Under the pieces are notes generated by a model. The model saw nothing but the letters and a program-made list of their open reading frames with translations, had not been told where the DNA came from and made no database searches. Shown here piece after piece: positions 9,334-18,449 of a stretch of DNA of 64,000 nt (position 1 is the first letter of the stretch; the number at the start of each line of letters is the position of its first letter). The stretch covers positions 28,569 to 92,568 of the forward strand of contig NZ_STGE01000029.1 in assembly GCF_005222675.1 (NCBI RefSeq), written 5' to 3'. The translations under genes were made by a program, and so were the position numbers. The DNA comes from Mycolicibacterium sp. CR10 (lineage in GTDB: Bacteria > Actinomycetota > Actinomycetes > Mycobacteriales > Mycobacteriaceae).

Positions 9334-9345
9334 GGTCAATTGACC
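9334..9345. promoter_or_regulatory. 12-bp perfect palindrome in the LuxR/P450 divergent promoter region
   Basis: GGTCAATTGACC is a perfect palindrome about 65 bp before the P450 start and 55 bp before the chosen LuxR start. It is followed by a CCCC-AAC-GGGG repeat near 9366-9377. It could be the site of the LuxR regulator or of another dimeric regulator. Confidence 0.4.
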
Positions 9346-9409
9346 TCAATGGGGGTCACGAGTCCTCCCCAACGGGGGATCGATTTGCCGAGGAGCGTGG
9401 CAGAGGCTG

Positions 9410-10651
9410 ATGGATATGCCATCCACCACCGTCTCGGACCTCGATCTGCTCACCACTGCGCAGGGCATCGCCAACCCGTATCCGCTGTACGACCGGCTTC
9501 GGCACCTCTCCCCGGTGGCGGGCTACCGGGACTGGCCACCGGGGACCATCCCCGGCGCCGACGAACCTGTCTCCGCGTGGGCCCTCTTCCGCTACGACCA
9601 GGTGTTCGCCGCCGCACGGGACAACGCGACATTCTCGTCCCGGGATCCGCTGCAGGAGGCGTCCTCGGCGCCGAGCCTGATGCTGGTCAACACCGACCCT
9701 CCCCAGCACGAGGTCGAGCGGAAGCTGGTCAGCCAGGCGTTCTCCCCGCGCCGGGTCAAGCGCCTCGAAGGCTGGCTGGGTGACCTGGTGCCACGCCTGC
9801 TCGACGACCTTGGTGATGGTGATGTCGAGGTGATGGGGTTCGCCGCCGAGATACCCACGCGCGCGATGGTGCGCCTTCTGGGGCTACCCGACGGCGATCA
9901 CATCCGTTTCAAGCAGTGGGCGAACGCGTTCATGCTGTCGTCGTCACTCACCCCGGAGCAGCGCATCGCCAGCAACGAGGAAATGGTGACCACCTTCGCC
10001 GACCGGCTCGCCGAACACACCGCCCGGCTGGCGGAGCACCCCGCCAGCGACGACGTCGAGGACGCCGAGGACCTCATCTCCGCACTGCTGCGGGCCGAGG
10101 TCGGCGGGCAGCGGCTGACACCCGAGGAGATCGTGCGGTTCTGTGTGACGCTGGTGGTCGCCGGCAGCGAGACCACGACATTCCTGATCGGCAACCTGCT
10201 GCACGCGATGGCACGCGAGCCCGAGATCACGGAGCGCCTGCGCGCCGACCGCACACTACTGAACGCGTTCGTGGAGGAGGCGATGCGGCTCGACGGTCCC
10301 CCGCAACGCCTCTTCCGCATTGCCACCCGGGATGTCGAGTTCGGCGACAAGGTGATTCGCAAAGGCGACTGGGTTGCGCTGTTCTTCGGCTCGGCGAACC
10401 GCGATCCGGAGGTGTTCCCCGATCCGAACCGGCTGGATCTCGATCGACCCAACATCCGTCAGCAGCTGTCGCTGGGACACGGTCTTCACTTCTGCCTCGG
10501 CGCATCGCTGGCGCGCCTGGAAGTCATCGCCGTGCTCAATGCTGTCCTGGACCGCTACCGCACGATCGCGCTCACCGACGATCCCGGCACCAAACAGACG
10601 GCCAGCCTGCTGACCCATGCCTATGTCCGTCTGCCGCTGCACCTGTCATGA
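9410..10651 (+). CDS. Cytochrome P450
   Basis: A 413-aa soluble bacterial P450 monooxygenase. It has the I-helix oxygen-activation motif AGSETT at residues 251-256, ExxR at E290-R293, and the heme loop LGHGLHFCLG with thiolate Cys362. No ferredoxin or reductase gene is adjacent, so electrons come from elsewhere. Its stop overlaps the next gene (ATGA at 10648), an NTF2-like protein, so the two are co-translated. The CYP family cannot be assigned by eye. The start could also be ATG 9416. It lies next to, but on the opposite strand from, the mce operon. Confidence 0.93.
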   Translation: MDMPSTTVSDLDLLTTAQGIANPYPLYDRLRHLSPVAGYRDWPPGTIPGADEPVSAWALFRYDQVFAAARDNATFSSRDPLQEASSAPSLMLVNTDPPQHEVERKLVSQAFSPRRVKRLEGWLGDLVPRLLDDLGDGDVEVMGFAAEIPTRAMVRLLGLPDGDHIRFKQWANAFMLSSSLTPEQRIASNEEMVTTFADRLAEHTARLAEHPASDDVEDAEDLISALLRAEVGGQRLTPEEIVRFCVTLVVAGSETTTFLIGNLLHAMAREPEITERLRADRTLLNAFVEEAMRLDGPPQRLFRIATRDVEFGDKVIRKGDWVALFFGSANRDPEVFPDPNRLDLDRPNIRQQLSLGHGLHFCLGASLARLEVIAVLNAVLDRYRTIALTDDPGTKQTASLLTHAYVRLPLHLS

Positions 10652-11070
10652 CCGCGATCACGAACGAGTCGCGCAACGTCGAGGCGACGTTGGCGATCTA
10701 CGCCGCGGTGCCCGATGGCGATCTGCAGACCGCACTCGACCATCTGGACCCGCAAGTGCGCATCACCTACTACGGCACCGACGAGATCCCTTATGCCGGT
10801 GACTATCACGGCATCGACGAAGCCGTCACGTTCTTCACCAAGGTGGGACAGACGATCGCCATCACCGAGATGGAGGCGTGGAAGTTCATCGAGCAGGGCG
10901 ACGACCTGGCGACGTGGGGCAGGCAGCGGTTCCGGCGGTTGGACACAGGCCACGAATGGGAGTCGGAGTTCGCGCACATCATCACGTTGCGGGACGGTCG
11001 TTGGCTGCATTTCCGGGACTTCATGAACTCGGCGTTGACTCTGAAAGCGTTCAGCGGCCCGGCGGCTTGA
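10648..11070 (+). CDS. SnoaL/NTF2-like domain protein
   Basis: A 140-aa single-domain protein with the NTF2-like fold pattern: an N-terminal helix with YAAVPDGDLQTALDHL, then a sheet with FIEQGDDLATWGRQRFRRLDTG and a FAHIITLRDGRWLHFRDF tail. Members include ketosteroid isomerases, cyclases and binding proteins. Coupling to the P450 by a 4-nt overlap suggests it acts on the P450 product or holds its substrate. The stop (11068-11070) abuts the convergent mce3F stop with no gap. Confidence 0.8.
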   Translation: MTAITNESRNVEATLAIYAAVPDGDLQTALDHLDPQVRITYYGTDEIPYAGDYHGIDEAVTFFTKVGQTIAITEMEAWKFIEQGDDLATWGRQRFRRLDTGHEWESEFAHIITLRDGRWLHFRDFMNSALTLKAFSGPAA

Positions 11071-12489
11071 TCAGTTCCCCGGCGGCAGCAGCATCGTCTG
11101 CCACGTCTGATTCCCTTGTGCCCCCTGGGCGAGGTCCGACTGGGTATACCGACGACCATCGGGCGCGAGGTAACTTCCCGTGGCAGGGTCGTATTCTGCG
11201 GCGGCCAGGGCGGGTCCCGGCGCAAGCTGGGGGACGTCCTGGCCGGACAGTGTGGCGTTCGGGTCGCCTTTCCAGTTGAAGCCGTCGTTGAGCGGTACGT
11301 ACGGTGCGTCACCCTCGCACAGCGACACCGTCGGCCCGCGTTTGCCCGGCACGGTCTGGCACGGAATATTGCGTGCGCCGCGCACATTGAACGGCGACTG
11401 CTGCGGCACCCGGCAGTAAAGGTCGCCAGGGGGGCGTTCGGGGTAGTCCTCGAACACCGCTGAACGTTGTTGCTGCGCAGGCAGAAAGCCGGTGCTGCAC
11501 GGTGGCGGCAGGTTGATGTTCAAGTTGAAGCTCAGGTACTGGCCCCGGTAGTCCTGTTTCGTGTCGACGTTGGCCACCAAACCAGCCTGGGCCGCGGACA
11601 CGACCTGGGGAAACAGGACGAGAAGTTGTTCGATGCCGTCGTGGTAGGTCACTGCGACGTCGGCGACGCTCACCAGGTTCGCCAGCAGGACCGGGAGTGT
11701 GGGGCTGACGCGGTCGACCAGCTGACGTACGGCATCGGCCGCCGGGCCCCCGTCCTCGAGAACCCGCGCGACGGTCTGGTCGTGGGTCTGCAGCTGGGTG
11801 GTCACCGCGGCCACCTGTGATGCCCATGTCCGGATCGCGTCGGAGGTGCGGGTCTGGGAGTCCAGTACGGGCCGCGACTCGTCGATCAGGGTGATCAGCG
11901 GGTCCAGATGCGCACGGGCGTCGATCGCGAGTTGGGTTGAGCCCCTGACGATTCGCGACAGTTCCGGGCCGAGTCCACCGACCGCCGTATAGGACTCGTC
12001 GATGACGGTTTCGAGGTTGTCACCCGGAATCGCCTGCAGGCCGGCGTTCGCATCGGCGAGCAGCGTGTTGACGTCCGGCGGCACCGACGTGTCGGCGAGT
12101 CGGATCACGTCACCGTCCCGCAACGCCGGTGCGTCGCCGGTGCGCGGCAACAACGCCACGTACTGCTCACCGATCGCCGACTGGCTGTGCACCTCCGCCC
12201 GCAGATCCGACGGGACGTCGATGCCCGACTTCAGCGACAGCACCGCCTCCACCCCGGTCGGGGTCAGTCGCACCGTCTGCACCCGCCCGACCTCGGTGCC
12301 GCGATAGGTGACGTTCCCGCCGCCGTAGAGACCGCCGGTCTTCGGCAGTTCGACGGTGACCGTGTACCGGCCGACGCCGAACAGTTCGGCGGGCAACTTC
12401 ATGAAGCGCAGCGTCATCAAGGCGATCGCCACCAGGGCGATGACCGTGAACACCACGAGTTGGATCTGCATTCGCCTGTCGAGTCGCAT
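11071..12489 (-). CDS. mce3F: Mce-family protein, MceF type
   Basis: A 472-aa last Mce subunit of the operon. It has an N-terminal membrane segment (about residues 8-28), then the MCE/MlaD domain (YTVTVELPKTGGLYGGGNVTYRGTEVGRV), long helical repeats, and a Cys- and Pro-rich C-terminal tail ending QTWQTMLLPPGN. Mce proteins form a periplasmic/cell-wall lipid-transfer tunnel with the YrbE permeases. The start is right after the mceE stop. It is longer than I recall for Mtb Mce3F (about 437 aa). The mce3 assignment comes from the adjacent double-TetR regulator and gene sizes. Confidence 0.85.
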   Translation of the reverse strand: MRLDRRMQIQLVVFTVIALVAIALMTLRFMKLPAELFGVGRYTVTVELPKTGGLYGGGNVTYRGTEVGRVQTVRLTPTGVEAVLSLKSGIDVPSDLRAEVHSQSAIGEQYVALLPRTGDAPALRDGDVIRLADTSVPPDVNTLLADANAGLQAIPGDNLETVIDESYTAVGGLGPELSRIVRGSTQLAIDARAHLDPLITLIDESRPVLDSQTRTSDAIRTWASQVAAVTTQLQTHDQTVARVLEDGGPAADAVRQLVDRVSPTLPVLLANLVSVADVAVTYHDGIEQLLVLFPQVVSAAQAGLVANVDTKQDYRGQYLSFNLNINLPPPCSTGFLPAQQQRSAVFEDYPERPPGDLYCRVPQQSPFNVRGARNIPCQTVPGKRGPTVSLCEGDAPYVPLNDGFNWKGDPNATLSGQDVPQLAPGPALAAAEYDPATGSYLAPDGRRYTQSDLAQGAQGNQTWQTMLLPPGN

Positions 12490-13632
12490 CTAGGGCCCCT
12501 GATCCCAGCGGTAGGGCACCGTCAGCGGATTGGCCTGGGTGTAGGGGCTGGGAAACTGGCCGATGGTGCGGCCCCATTGCAGTTCGAGCGCGGTCAGGTC
12601 ACCTTCCCACCGGGTTCCGGTGAACATGCCTGCGTCGATGCGGCTGAGCGTGAGGTCGGCGATCGCGGTCAGGTTGGCGTAGTCGCCGCGCTGCCACTTC
12701 TCGATGGTCTCGTTCGGAAACGGGAACGTCGGGATCAGCGACAGCGCCCTGGTCATGCTCGGACCGGCATCGGCCAGCGATTCGAGCACCGGACCGAGGT
12801 CGGTGATCTCCTTGACGAGGTTGTCCTTCGTCTTGTTCACCGAATCGACGGTCAGCGCACTGAACTTGCCGAACTGATCGGCAGCGTCCACGAGGTTCTG
12901 CCGCTCACCGTTGAGTACGGCGAGCGCGGCGGGAATGGTTTCCAGGGCGTGATCGAGCACCGGACGTTGCTCCGCGAATTGACCGACGAGGTTGTTGAGA
13001 CTTTCCGTGGCGGCGATGATGTCGCCGGTCTGCTCACTGACGTTGCGCATGAAGGTGTCCAGCTGACTGATCATGCTGCGCAGATCCTGCTCGCGGCCAC
13101 GGAATGCGGTGGAGAGCGCCTCGGTGATGTCCTGCACCTGACCGAGGCCGCCGCCGTTGAGCACGATCGACAGCGCGGCCAGGGTCTGCTCGGTGCTCGG
13201 GAACGCGCCACCACGCGACAGCGGGATCACCGATCCGTCGTGAAGTCTGCCTTCCGGTGCAACGTCGGCGGGCGGCGCCAGCTCGATGTGCAGCGATCCC
13301 AGGATGCTGGTCAATCCGATTGTCACGGTGGAGTTCTCGGGAAGGACCACGTCGCCGTTGAGGCGCATCGTCAACAGGGCATGCCAGCCCTGCCGCTCGA
13401 TCTTCGTCACCGTGCCAACGTCGACGTCCCCGACGCGAACCCGCGAATTCTGCTGGATGTTGTTCACATCCGGCAGCTGGGCCTGGATCACGAATGCGCC
13501 GGGGCCGCGACCCTGGGTACCGGGCATCGGCAGCGAGTTCAGCCCGTGCCAGTCGGCGCAGCCGGATGTCCCCGTCAGGAGAGCGACGGCCAGCAGGGTC
13601 GCTCCGATCCTCCACCACGGCCGGTAACTCAC
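12490..13632 (-). CDS. mce3E: Mce-family lipoprotein, MceE type (LprM-like)
   Basis: A 380-aa Mce subunit with a lipoprotein signal: a hydrophobic stretch LLAVALL and a lipobox LTGTSGC with Cys25 as the acylation site. The MCE domain follows (FVIQAQLPDVNNIQQNSRVRVGDVDVGTV), then a long helical region. I chose GTG 13632, which overlaps the mceD stop by GTGA; open frame continues upstream but lacks the signal. In the mce3 operon of M. tuberculosis this position is LprM (Mce3E), about 377 aa, which matches well. Confidence 0.87.
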   Translation of the reverse strand: MSYRPWWRIGATLLAVALLTGTSGCADWHGLNSLPMPGTQGRGPGAFVIQAQLPDVNNIQQNSRVRVGDVDVGTVTKIERQGWHALLTMRLNGDVVLPENSTVTIGLTSILGSLHIELAPPADVAPEGRLHDGSVIPLSRGGAFPSTEQTLAALSIVLNGGGLGQVQDITEALSTAFRGREQDLRSMISQLDTFMRNVSEQTGDIIAATESLNNLVGQFAEQRPVLDHALETIPAALAVLNGERQNLVDAADQFGKFSALTVDSVNKTKDNLVKEITDLGPVLESLADAGPSMTRALSLIPTFPFPNETIEKWQRGDYANLTAIADLTLSRIDAGMFTGTRWEGDLTALELQWGRTIGQFPSPYTQANPLTVPYRWDQGP

Positions 13633-14900
13633 GAACCACCTCCGTTGGGGGGCAACATCATTCCGGACAGGCCCGTGGCCGGGTCGGTGGCTTCGGCGGC
13701 CAGGGGCTGCTGAGGTGCGGGCGGCATGAAGCCGGGCCGCATCCAATCCTCGCTGTAGGTGATCTCGTTGGGCCGGGCCTGGGCTCCGACGAGGAGGTTC
13801 TCTCCGATCGGGGGAAAGTTGTACTGCCGGTTCTTGACGATGGGCGCCAGGTACTGGGCACACAGCTTGGCCGACTGCTCGGCATTGCTTCGCGACGCCG
13901 CCTGGATCGCACCGCAGATGAAGCTGATCGGGTTGGCGAAGTTGTTCACCGCCAACGCTCCTGTCAGCGATCCATTGGCGGGCTCGAAAATGTTGTAGAA
14001 GTTCGCCACCGTTCCGGGAGCGATGTGCAGTGTCTGCTTCAGATCGTCGAGACTGGCGACCAGCACCTCGCTGATCGATGCCAGCGTGTCGGTCGCGGTC
14101 CCGATCTGTTCCCGGTTGTCGTCCGCGAAGCTCTTGACGTCACCGATGACGCCGCCCAGATCCTCCACTGTCCGCGCCACCTTCTGCGGGTCCTCGGCGA
14201 CCAACGACGTCACCGACGCCATGTTCTTGTTGAGTTGCTCGAGTAGGTCGGCGCTGTCGTGAAGGGCGGACACCAGTGTCGACAGATTGGTGAACGTCGC
14301 GAAGATGTCATTGCTGTGATCACCGAGCGTCCCCAAAGCCTGCGACAGAGTGGTGACTGTCTCGCGAATGCCCGCACCCTGCCCGCGCAGGTTGTCGGCG
14401 GCGGAGTTGATGAACGCCCCGAGAGTGCTCACTCCGTCCGGGCCCGCCGGCTGCAGCAGCTTTGTCAAGCGCTGCAGTTGAACTCGCACGTCGTCCCACT
14501 CGACGGGGACGGCGGTGCGTTCCCGCGGGATCACCGTCTGCGTGGGCATGACGGGTCCACCGGTGTAGGCGGGGGTCAGCTGGATCGCCCGGCCTGTTAC
14601 GAGTTGGGGCGACAGGATCACCGCCTTGGCCTCCGCGGGGATCGGGTACTGCGGGTCCACCCAGAACGTCACTTTGGCGCGGGTCGGCTGCGGTTCGATA
14701 CTGTCTACCCGCCCCACGGGCACACCGAGGATCCGCACGTCGTCACCGGCGAACAGCCCGTTGCTGTTCTCGAAATAGGCTGTCACCCAAATTCTTCCGG
14801 ACTGGTCGGTGTTGCGCACGATGACGACCAGCCCGGCGGCGAGGGTCGATACCAGGATCGCCGCCAGCACCCGACGGGATCGGCGCAGTACACGGATCAC
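13629..14900 (-). CDS. mce3D: Mce-family protein, MceD type
   Basis: A 423-aa Mce subunit with a single N-terminal membrane segment (VLAAILVSTLAAGLVVIV), an MCE domain (IWVTAYFENSNGLFAGDDVRILGVPVGRV) and a helical body. The Pro-rich C-terminus (GLSGMMLPPNGGGS) is typical of MceD. The GTG start at 14900 overlaps the mceC stop by 4 nt. The length equals what I recall for M. tuberculosis Mce3D. Confidence 0.87.
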   Translation of the reverse strand: MIRVLRRSRRVLAAILVSTLAAGLVVIVRNTDQSGRIWVTAYFENSNGLFAGDDVRILGVPVGRVDSIEPQPTRAKVTFWVDPQYPIPAEAKAVILSPQLVTGRAIQLTPAYTGGPVMPTQTVIPRERTAVPVEWDDVRVQLQRLTKLLQPAGPDGVSTLGAFINSAADNLRGQGAGIRETVTTLSQALGTLGDHSNDIFATFTNLSTLVSALHDSADLLEQLNKNMASVTSLVAEDPQKVARTVEDLGGVIGDVKSFADDNREQIGTATDTLASISEVLVASLDDLKQTLHIAPGTVANFYNIFEPANGSLTGALAVNNFANPISFICGAIQAASRSNAEQSAKLCAQYLAPIVKNRQYNFPPIGENLLVGAQARPNEITYSEDWMRPGFMPPAPQQPLAAEATDPATGLSGMMLPPNGGGS

Positions 14901-16129
14901 GGCTGGCCGTCCGGTTGCAGCGCGGGCGGCCCCGGCGGCGGACCGCCGGGCGGTGGCGCGGGCAGTGGCTCCCGATACGGATAACGGGGATCGCCGGGAT
15001 TTCCGGTGATGGCGTCCGGCAGGTTGAGGTGGGGTTCGCCGCCCTGGCCCGTGCGCGGGTACGGCACCGGCAACGCCGGTGTGCCCTGCTGGCCGGTCTG
15101 CGGGTCGGTCAACTCCGACGGAGCCAGTACATTCGGATCCAGTCCCAGGTCGGAGAACGCGGCGTCGACGAACGGCTGCACGAACTGCCCCGGCAGCAGG
15201 TTGGCCACGTAGGCCTTGAAGAACGGCCCGGACGACAGCGACTCCCCCAGCGACATCGCGTACTTGTTGAGCAGTTTGACGGCCTGCTGCAGCCGTTCCT
15301 TGCGGTTGTCCACGATCGCCAGCACCCCGTTGAGCTTGTCCAGCGCCGGCCTCAGCTGCTGACGGTTCTCGGCGATGAAGGCCTTCAACTGCCGGGAAGC
15401 TGCCGAGATGCTGGTCCAGATCTGATCGACGGCATCGCTCTGGGTGCGAAGCTGCACCAGCAGCGCGTTCGTGTCGGCGATCATGCGGGCGATCTGATCG
15501 CTGCGGTTGGCGAGGACTCCGGTTGCTTCGGCGGCGTTGTCGAGCAGATTGCGCAGCTGTGCGTCTCGTTCGTTGAGCGTCTGGGCGAAGCGCGACACAC
15601 CCTGCACTGCATTCCTGAGTTCCTCTGGGGTGTCGGCGAACGTCTCTGACAGCGTCGACAACGACTCGGAGAGTTGGTCGGTGTCCAACCCGCTGATGGT
15701 GTCTGCGAGATCGCCCAGCGCGTCGGGCAATTGGTAGGGCGACGCCGTGCGGTCGATCGGAATGGCACCGTCGAGTTGTCCCCCGCCGCGTGGCACGACG
15801 GCCAGCATCTTGGTACCGAGCAGGCTCTTGGTCTTGATCGCCGCCTCGGTCTCCTCGCCCATCCGGATGTTCTTGTCCACGCTGAAACGCACGAGCACAG
15901 CGTTCCCGGCCAGGTCGATGTCGGACACCCGGCCGGCCGGATACCCGGCGACCTCGACGGTGGCGCCGGTGAAAAGGCCGCCCGCATCAGCGAAGTAGGC
16001 GGAGTAGGTCCTCACCTGATTCACGAGGGGAAGATTCTGGTACTGGAGCGCGCCGATCACGAGCACGGATACCACCGCGACGCCGATCGTCCCGAGCACC
16101 AAGGGGTTGCGTTCAGAAAATGACTTCAT
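14897..16129 (-). CDS. mce3C: Mce-family protein, MceC type
   Basis: A 410-aa Mce subunit: N-terminal membrane anchor (LVLGTIGVAVVSVLVIGAL), MCE domain (YSAYFADAGGLFTGATVEVAGYPAGRV), helical body, and a long Pro/Gly-rich tail. I chose ATG 16129 because it overlaps the mceB stop by ATGA; a start four codons upstream (16141) is also open. The length matches Mce3C of M. tuberculosis as I recall it. Confidence 0.86.
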   Translation of the reverse strand: MKSFSERNPLVLGTIGVAVVSVLVIGALQYQNLPLVNQVRTYSAYFADAGGLFTGATVEVAGYPAGRVSDIDLAGNAVLVRFSVDKNIRMGEETEAAIKTKSLLGTKMLAVVPRGGGQLDGAIPIDRTASPYQLPDALGDLADTISGLDTDQLSESLSTLSETFADTPEELRNAVQGVSRFAQTLNERDAQLRNLLDNAAEATGVLANRSDQIARMIADTNALLVQLRTQSDAVDQIWTSISAASRQLKAFIAENRQQLRPALDKLNGVLAIVDNRKERLQQAVKLLNKYAMSLGESLSSGPFFKAYVANLLPGQFVQPFVDAAFSDLGLDPNVLAPSELTDPQTGQQGTPALPVPYPRTGQGGEPHLNLPDAITGNPGDPRYPYREPLPAPPPGGPPPGPPALQPDGQP

Positions 16130-17154
16130 TTGGGGGCGCACCGCCCGGTGTCCTGTCCGGCGATCTTCACATACACCGGCTGGCCGCCCTTTCCGTTGAC
16201 CTTCACGACGATCTCGCAGAGATAGAAGCTGAAGAAGTCGCCGTACATGCCTTGCCGGCCCAGAGCCCGGTACTTGTCGGGCAAGGTGTTGAGCAGGTTG
16301 TCGAGATAGGCGTGGTCGGCAACGGCGATCGCGGCGGCCCGGTCGGTCTCATGGACAAGCTTCGAAAACGGCGCCCGAGACTGGGACAGCAGATCGGCGA
16401 TGGACGAAGCGGCTGCGTCGGTGTACGCCAACGCATTCGAGAGATCCACCTTGCGTTCGGCGAGTCCCCGGACCAGTTCCGACAATGACGTCACCGCGGT
16501 GTCGAGGCGGTCAGTCTGGCTGCCCAGCGATCCGAGGACGACGTTGAGGTTGTCGACGACCTGTCCGATGAGCATGTCCCGGTCGGCCAGGGTGTTGGTG
16601 ACCGCGGCGGCCTGCTGCAGAAACGACCCGATGGTGGCGCCCTGCCCCTGAAGTGCCGAGATCAGCTGGCCGCTCAGCTCATTGACCTGACCGGGGTCGA
16701 GCGCACGGAACAGCGGCTTGAACCCCCCGATGACGGAGTCGAGGTCCAGGGCAGGCTGTGTCCTGTTCACCGGTATCGTCGCGCCGGGTTGCAGGGTCGC
16801 GAGGTCGCCGGTTCCCTCCTCCAACGCCAGGTACCTGCCACCGATCACGTTGTCGTAGCGGATCGCCGCCCGGGTTCCCTCGGTGAGCACCACCGTGTCG
16901 TCGGTGGTGAACTCGACCCGAACGGTCGCGTCGGGATTGAACGTGATCGCTTCGATCTTGCCGACCTCGACCCCGGCGATCCGGACCATGTCGGAACCGG
17001 TGAGACCCGAAACGTTGGTGAACTCGGCGAAGTAGTTTCTGCCGCCACCGAACCGGAACTGCGCGAACACCGTCACCAACGCGAAGGCCCCGAGGGCGCA
17101 CACCGTCAGGAAGACTGCCAGGCGCCAGGCCGCGCCCCTGAAGTCGTCCTTCAT
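16126..17154 (-). CDS. mce3B: Mce-family protein, MceB type
   Basis: A 342-aa Mce subunit with an N-terminal membrane segment (LAVFLTVCALGAFALVTVF) and an MCE domain (YFAEFTNVSGLTGSDMVRIAGVEVGKI). It lacks the long disordered tail of other subunits, as is usual for MceB, and ends KIAGQDTGRCAPK. ATG start at 17154; 31 bp separate it from mceA. Confidence 0.87.
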   Translation of the reverse strand: MKDDFRGAAWRLAVFLTVCALGAFALVTVFAQFRFGGGRNYFAEFTNVSGLTGSDMVRIAGVEVGKIEAITFNPDATVRVEFTTDDTVVLTEGTRAAIRYDNVIGGRYLALEEGTGDLATLQPGATIPVNRTQPALDLDSVIGGFKPLFRALDPGQVNELSGQLISALQGQGATIGSFLQQAAAVTNTLADRDMLIGQVVDNLNVVLGSLGSQTDRLDTAVTSLSELVRGLAERKVDLSNALAYTDAAASSIADLLSQSRAPFSKLVHETDRAAAIAVADHAYLDNLLNTLPDKYRALGRQGMYGDFFSFYLCEIVVKVNGKGGQPVYVKIAGQDTGRCAPK

Positions 17155-17185
17155 GATGTCGTCTCCTGCGGTCGATGGTGTGAGG

Positions 17186-18448
17186 TCACGGAGTGGGCCA
17201 CCCGGGTGGGCCGGGCGCAGGTCCCGGGAGGCACTGTCTGATGCTCGGCGGCTCGGGGACCGCGCGCGTCACCGGCAGGTAATCGGCCCAACACGGATGG
17301 CCGACACCGGGATTGGGCCTGATATCGAGGCCGGTACCCCAGCCGGTGTTGGTGACGAGTTGGCGGACCGGGAAGTTCTTGGTGGCGTCCGGCAATGACC
17401 CGCAGCCCGGTTGTCCGCCCGGCCCACCCTTGGCGGCGACGACGGGCAGATTGGCGGGATACACGTAGGGGTCGTTTCCGAACAACAGACCGACATCGAG
17501 TTTGATCGAGCGTCCGTTCCCGCCGCCCCAGGCGTCGAACCCGCCGTTGTCGAGGAACCATGTCGCGCCCTGCAGCCAGCAGGTGTAGACGGGGCTGTAT
17601 TTCGATAGCAGCCGGGTTGTCGATTCGAGCGTGCCCACCAGTCCGACGAGGCTGTCCTTGCTGGACCCGAGAAGCTGCGTGCCCGAACGGGCCAAGCCAA
17701 TGGTGTTGAGCAGCAAGGTGTCCAACTCTGAGGAATGGTCGACCACCGTCGCGCTGGAGGTGCTCGCGCCGTCAAGGACGGTGATGATGTCGGCTGCGGC
17801 CGCGGCGTAGGTGTCGTTGAAGTTCTTGAAGGACCGCCAGTCCTGCCGGATGGTGTCGTTGCGTTCGTTGAGCGCAGTGAGAACGACGTTCAGGTCCGTG
17901 GTGGCCTGCCCCATCCGCTCACCCTGGCCGCGGACACCGTCGGCGAGGGCGGTGAGCACCGCGTTGAGTTTCGACGGGTCGACCTTCTGCAGCAGATCGG
18001 ACAGGTTGCCGAAGAGGGTGTTGACCTCGGTGCTGACATTCGTGGACTGCACCACCGCACCGGCGGCCAGCCGCTCCGGGCTGGGGTCGGCGGGGTACAC
18101 CAGGTCGACGAACTTCGCCCCGAATGCCGTGGTGGCCTGGATCTGTGCCTCGACGTTTGCCGGGATGAACTGGATCTGATCGGGATCGATGGCCAGCTGC
18201 AGACTGGCCCGCCCGGAGCCTCCGGCGACGCTGGTGACCCGGCCGACCTCGACGCCGCGCAGCTTCACTTTCGCGCCGGTCTCCATCACCAACCCGGATC
18301 GGTTCGCCATCAGCGTGACCGGGATCGTGGACCGGAACGTCCCGTTGTAGACGGTGGCGGTGACGAGCAGGAACGCGGCGATCACCGCGAGCAGCATGGC
18401 CGTCCACCACGCGTTGTGAAGGCGGGCTTCGCCCTGTCGCGGCTGCAC
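17186..18448 (-). CDS. mce3A: Mce-family protein, MceA type
   Basis: A 420-aa first Mce subunit. It has an N-terminal membrane segment (AMLLAVIAAFLLVTATVY), an MCE domain (IPVTLMANRSGLVMETGAKVKLRGVEVGRV), a helical region that includes QQ-free Mce repeats, and a Cys/Gly/Pro-rich C-terminus. The GTG start at 18448 lies 1 nt after the yrbEB stop. MceA defines the tip of the tunnel and often carries substrate specificity; the lipid moved here is unknown. Confidence 0.87.
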   Translation of the reverse strand: MQPRQGEARLHNAWWTAMLLAVIAAFLLVTATVYNGTFRSTIPVTLMANRSGLVMETGAKVKLRGVEVGRVTSVAGGSGRASLQLAIDPDQIQFIPANVEAQIQATTAFGAKFVDLVYPADPSPERLAAGAVVQSTNVSTEVNTLFGNLSDLLQKVDPSKLNAVLTALADGVRGQGERMGQATTDLNVVLTALNERNDTIRQDWRSFKNFNDTYAAAAADIITVLDGASTSSATVVDHSSELDTLLLNTIGLARSGTQLLGSSKDSLVGLVGTLESTTRLLSKYSPVYTCWLQGATWFLDNGGFDAWGGGNGRSIKLDVGLLFGNDPYVYPANLPVVAAKGGPGGQPGCGSLPDATKNFPVRQLVTNTGWGTGLDIRPNPGVGHPCWADYLPVTRAVPEPPSIRQCLPGPAPGPPGWPTP

Positions 18449-18449
18449 G

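Noticed and set aside
9280..9339. TTG start at 9337-9339 for the LuxR regulator
   Set aside because: It falls inside the 12-bp palindrome and lacks a ribosome site; the GTG at 9279 is better placed.
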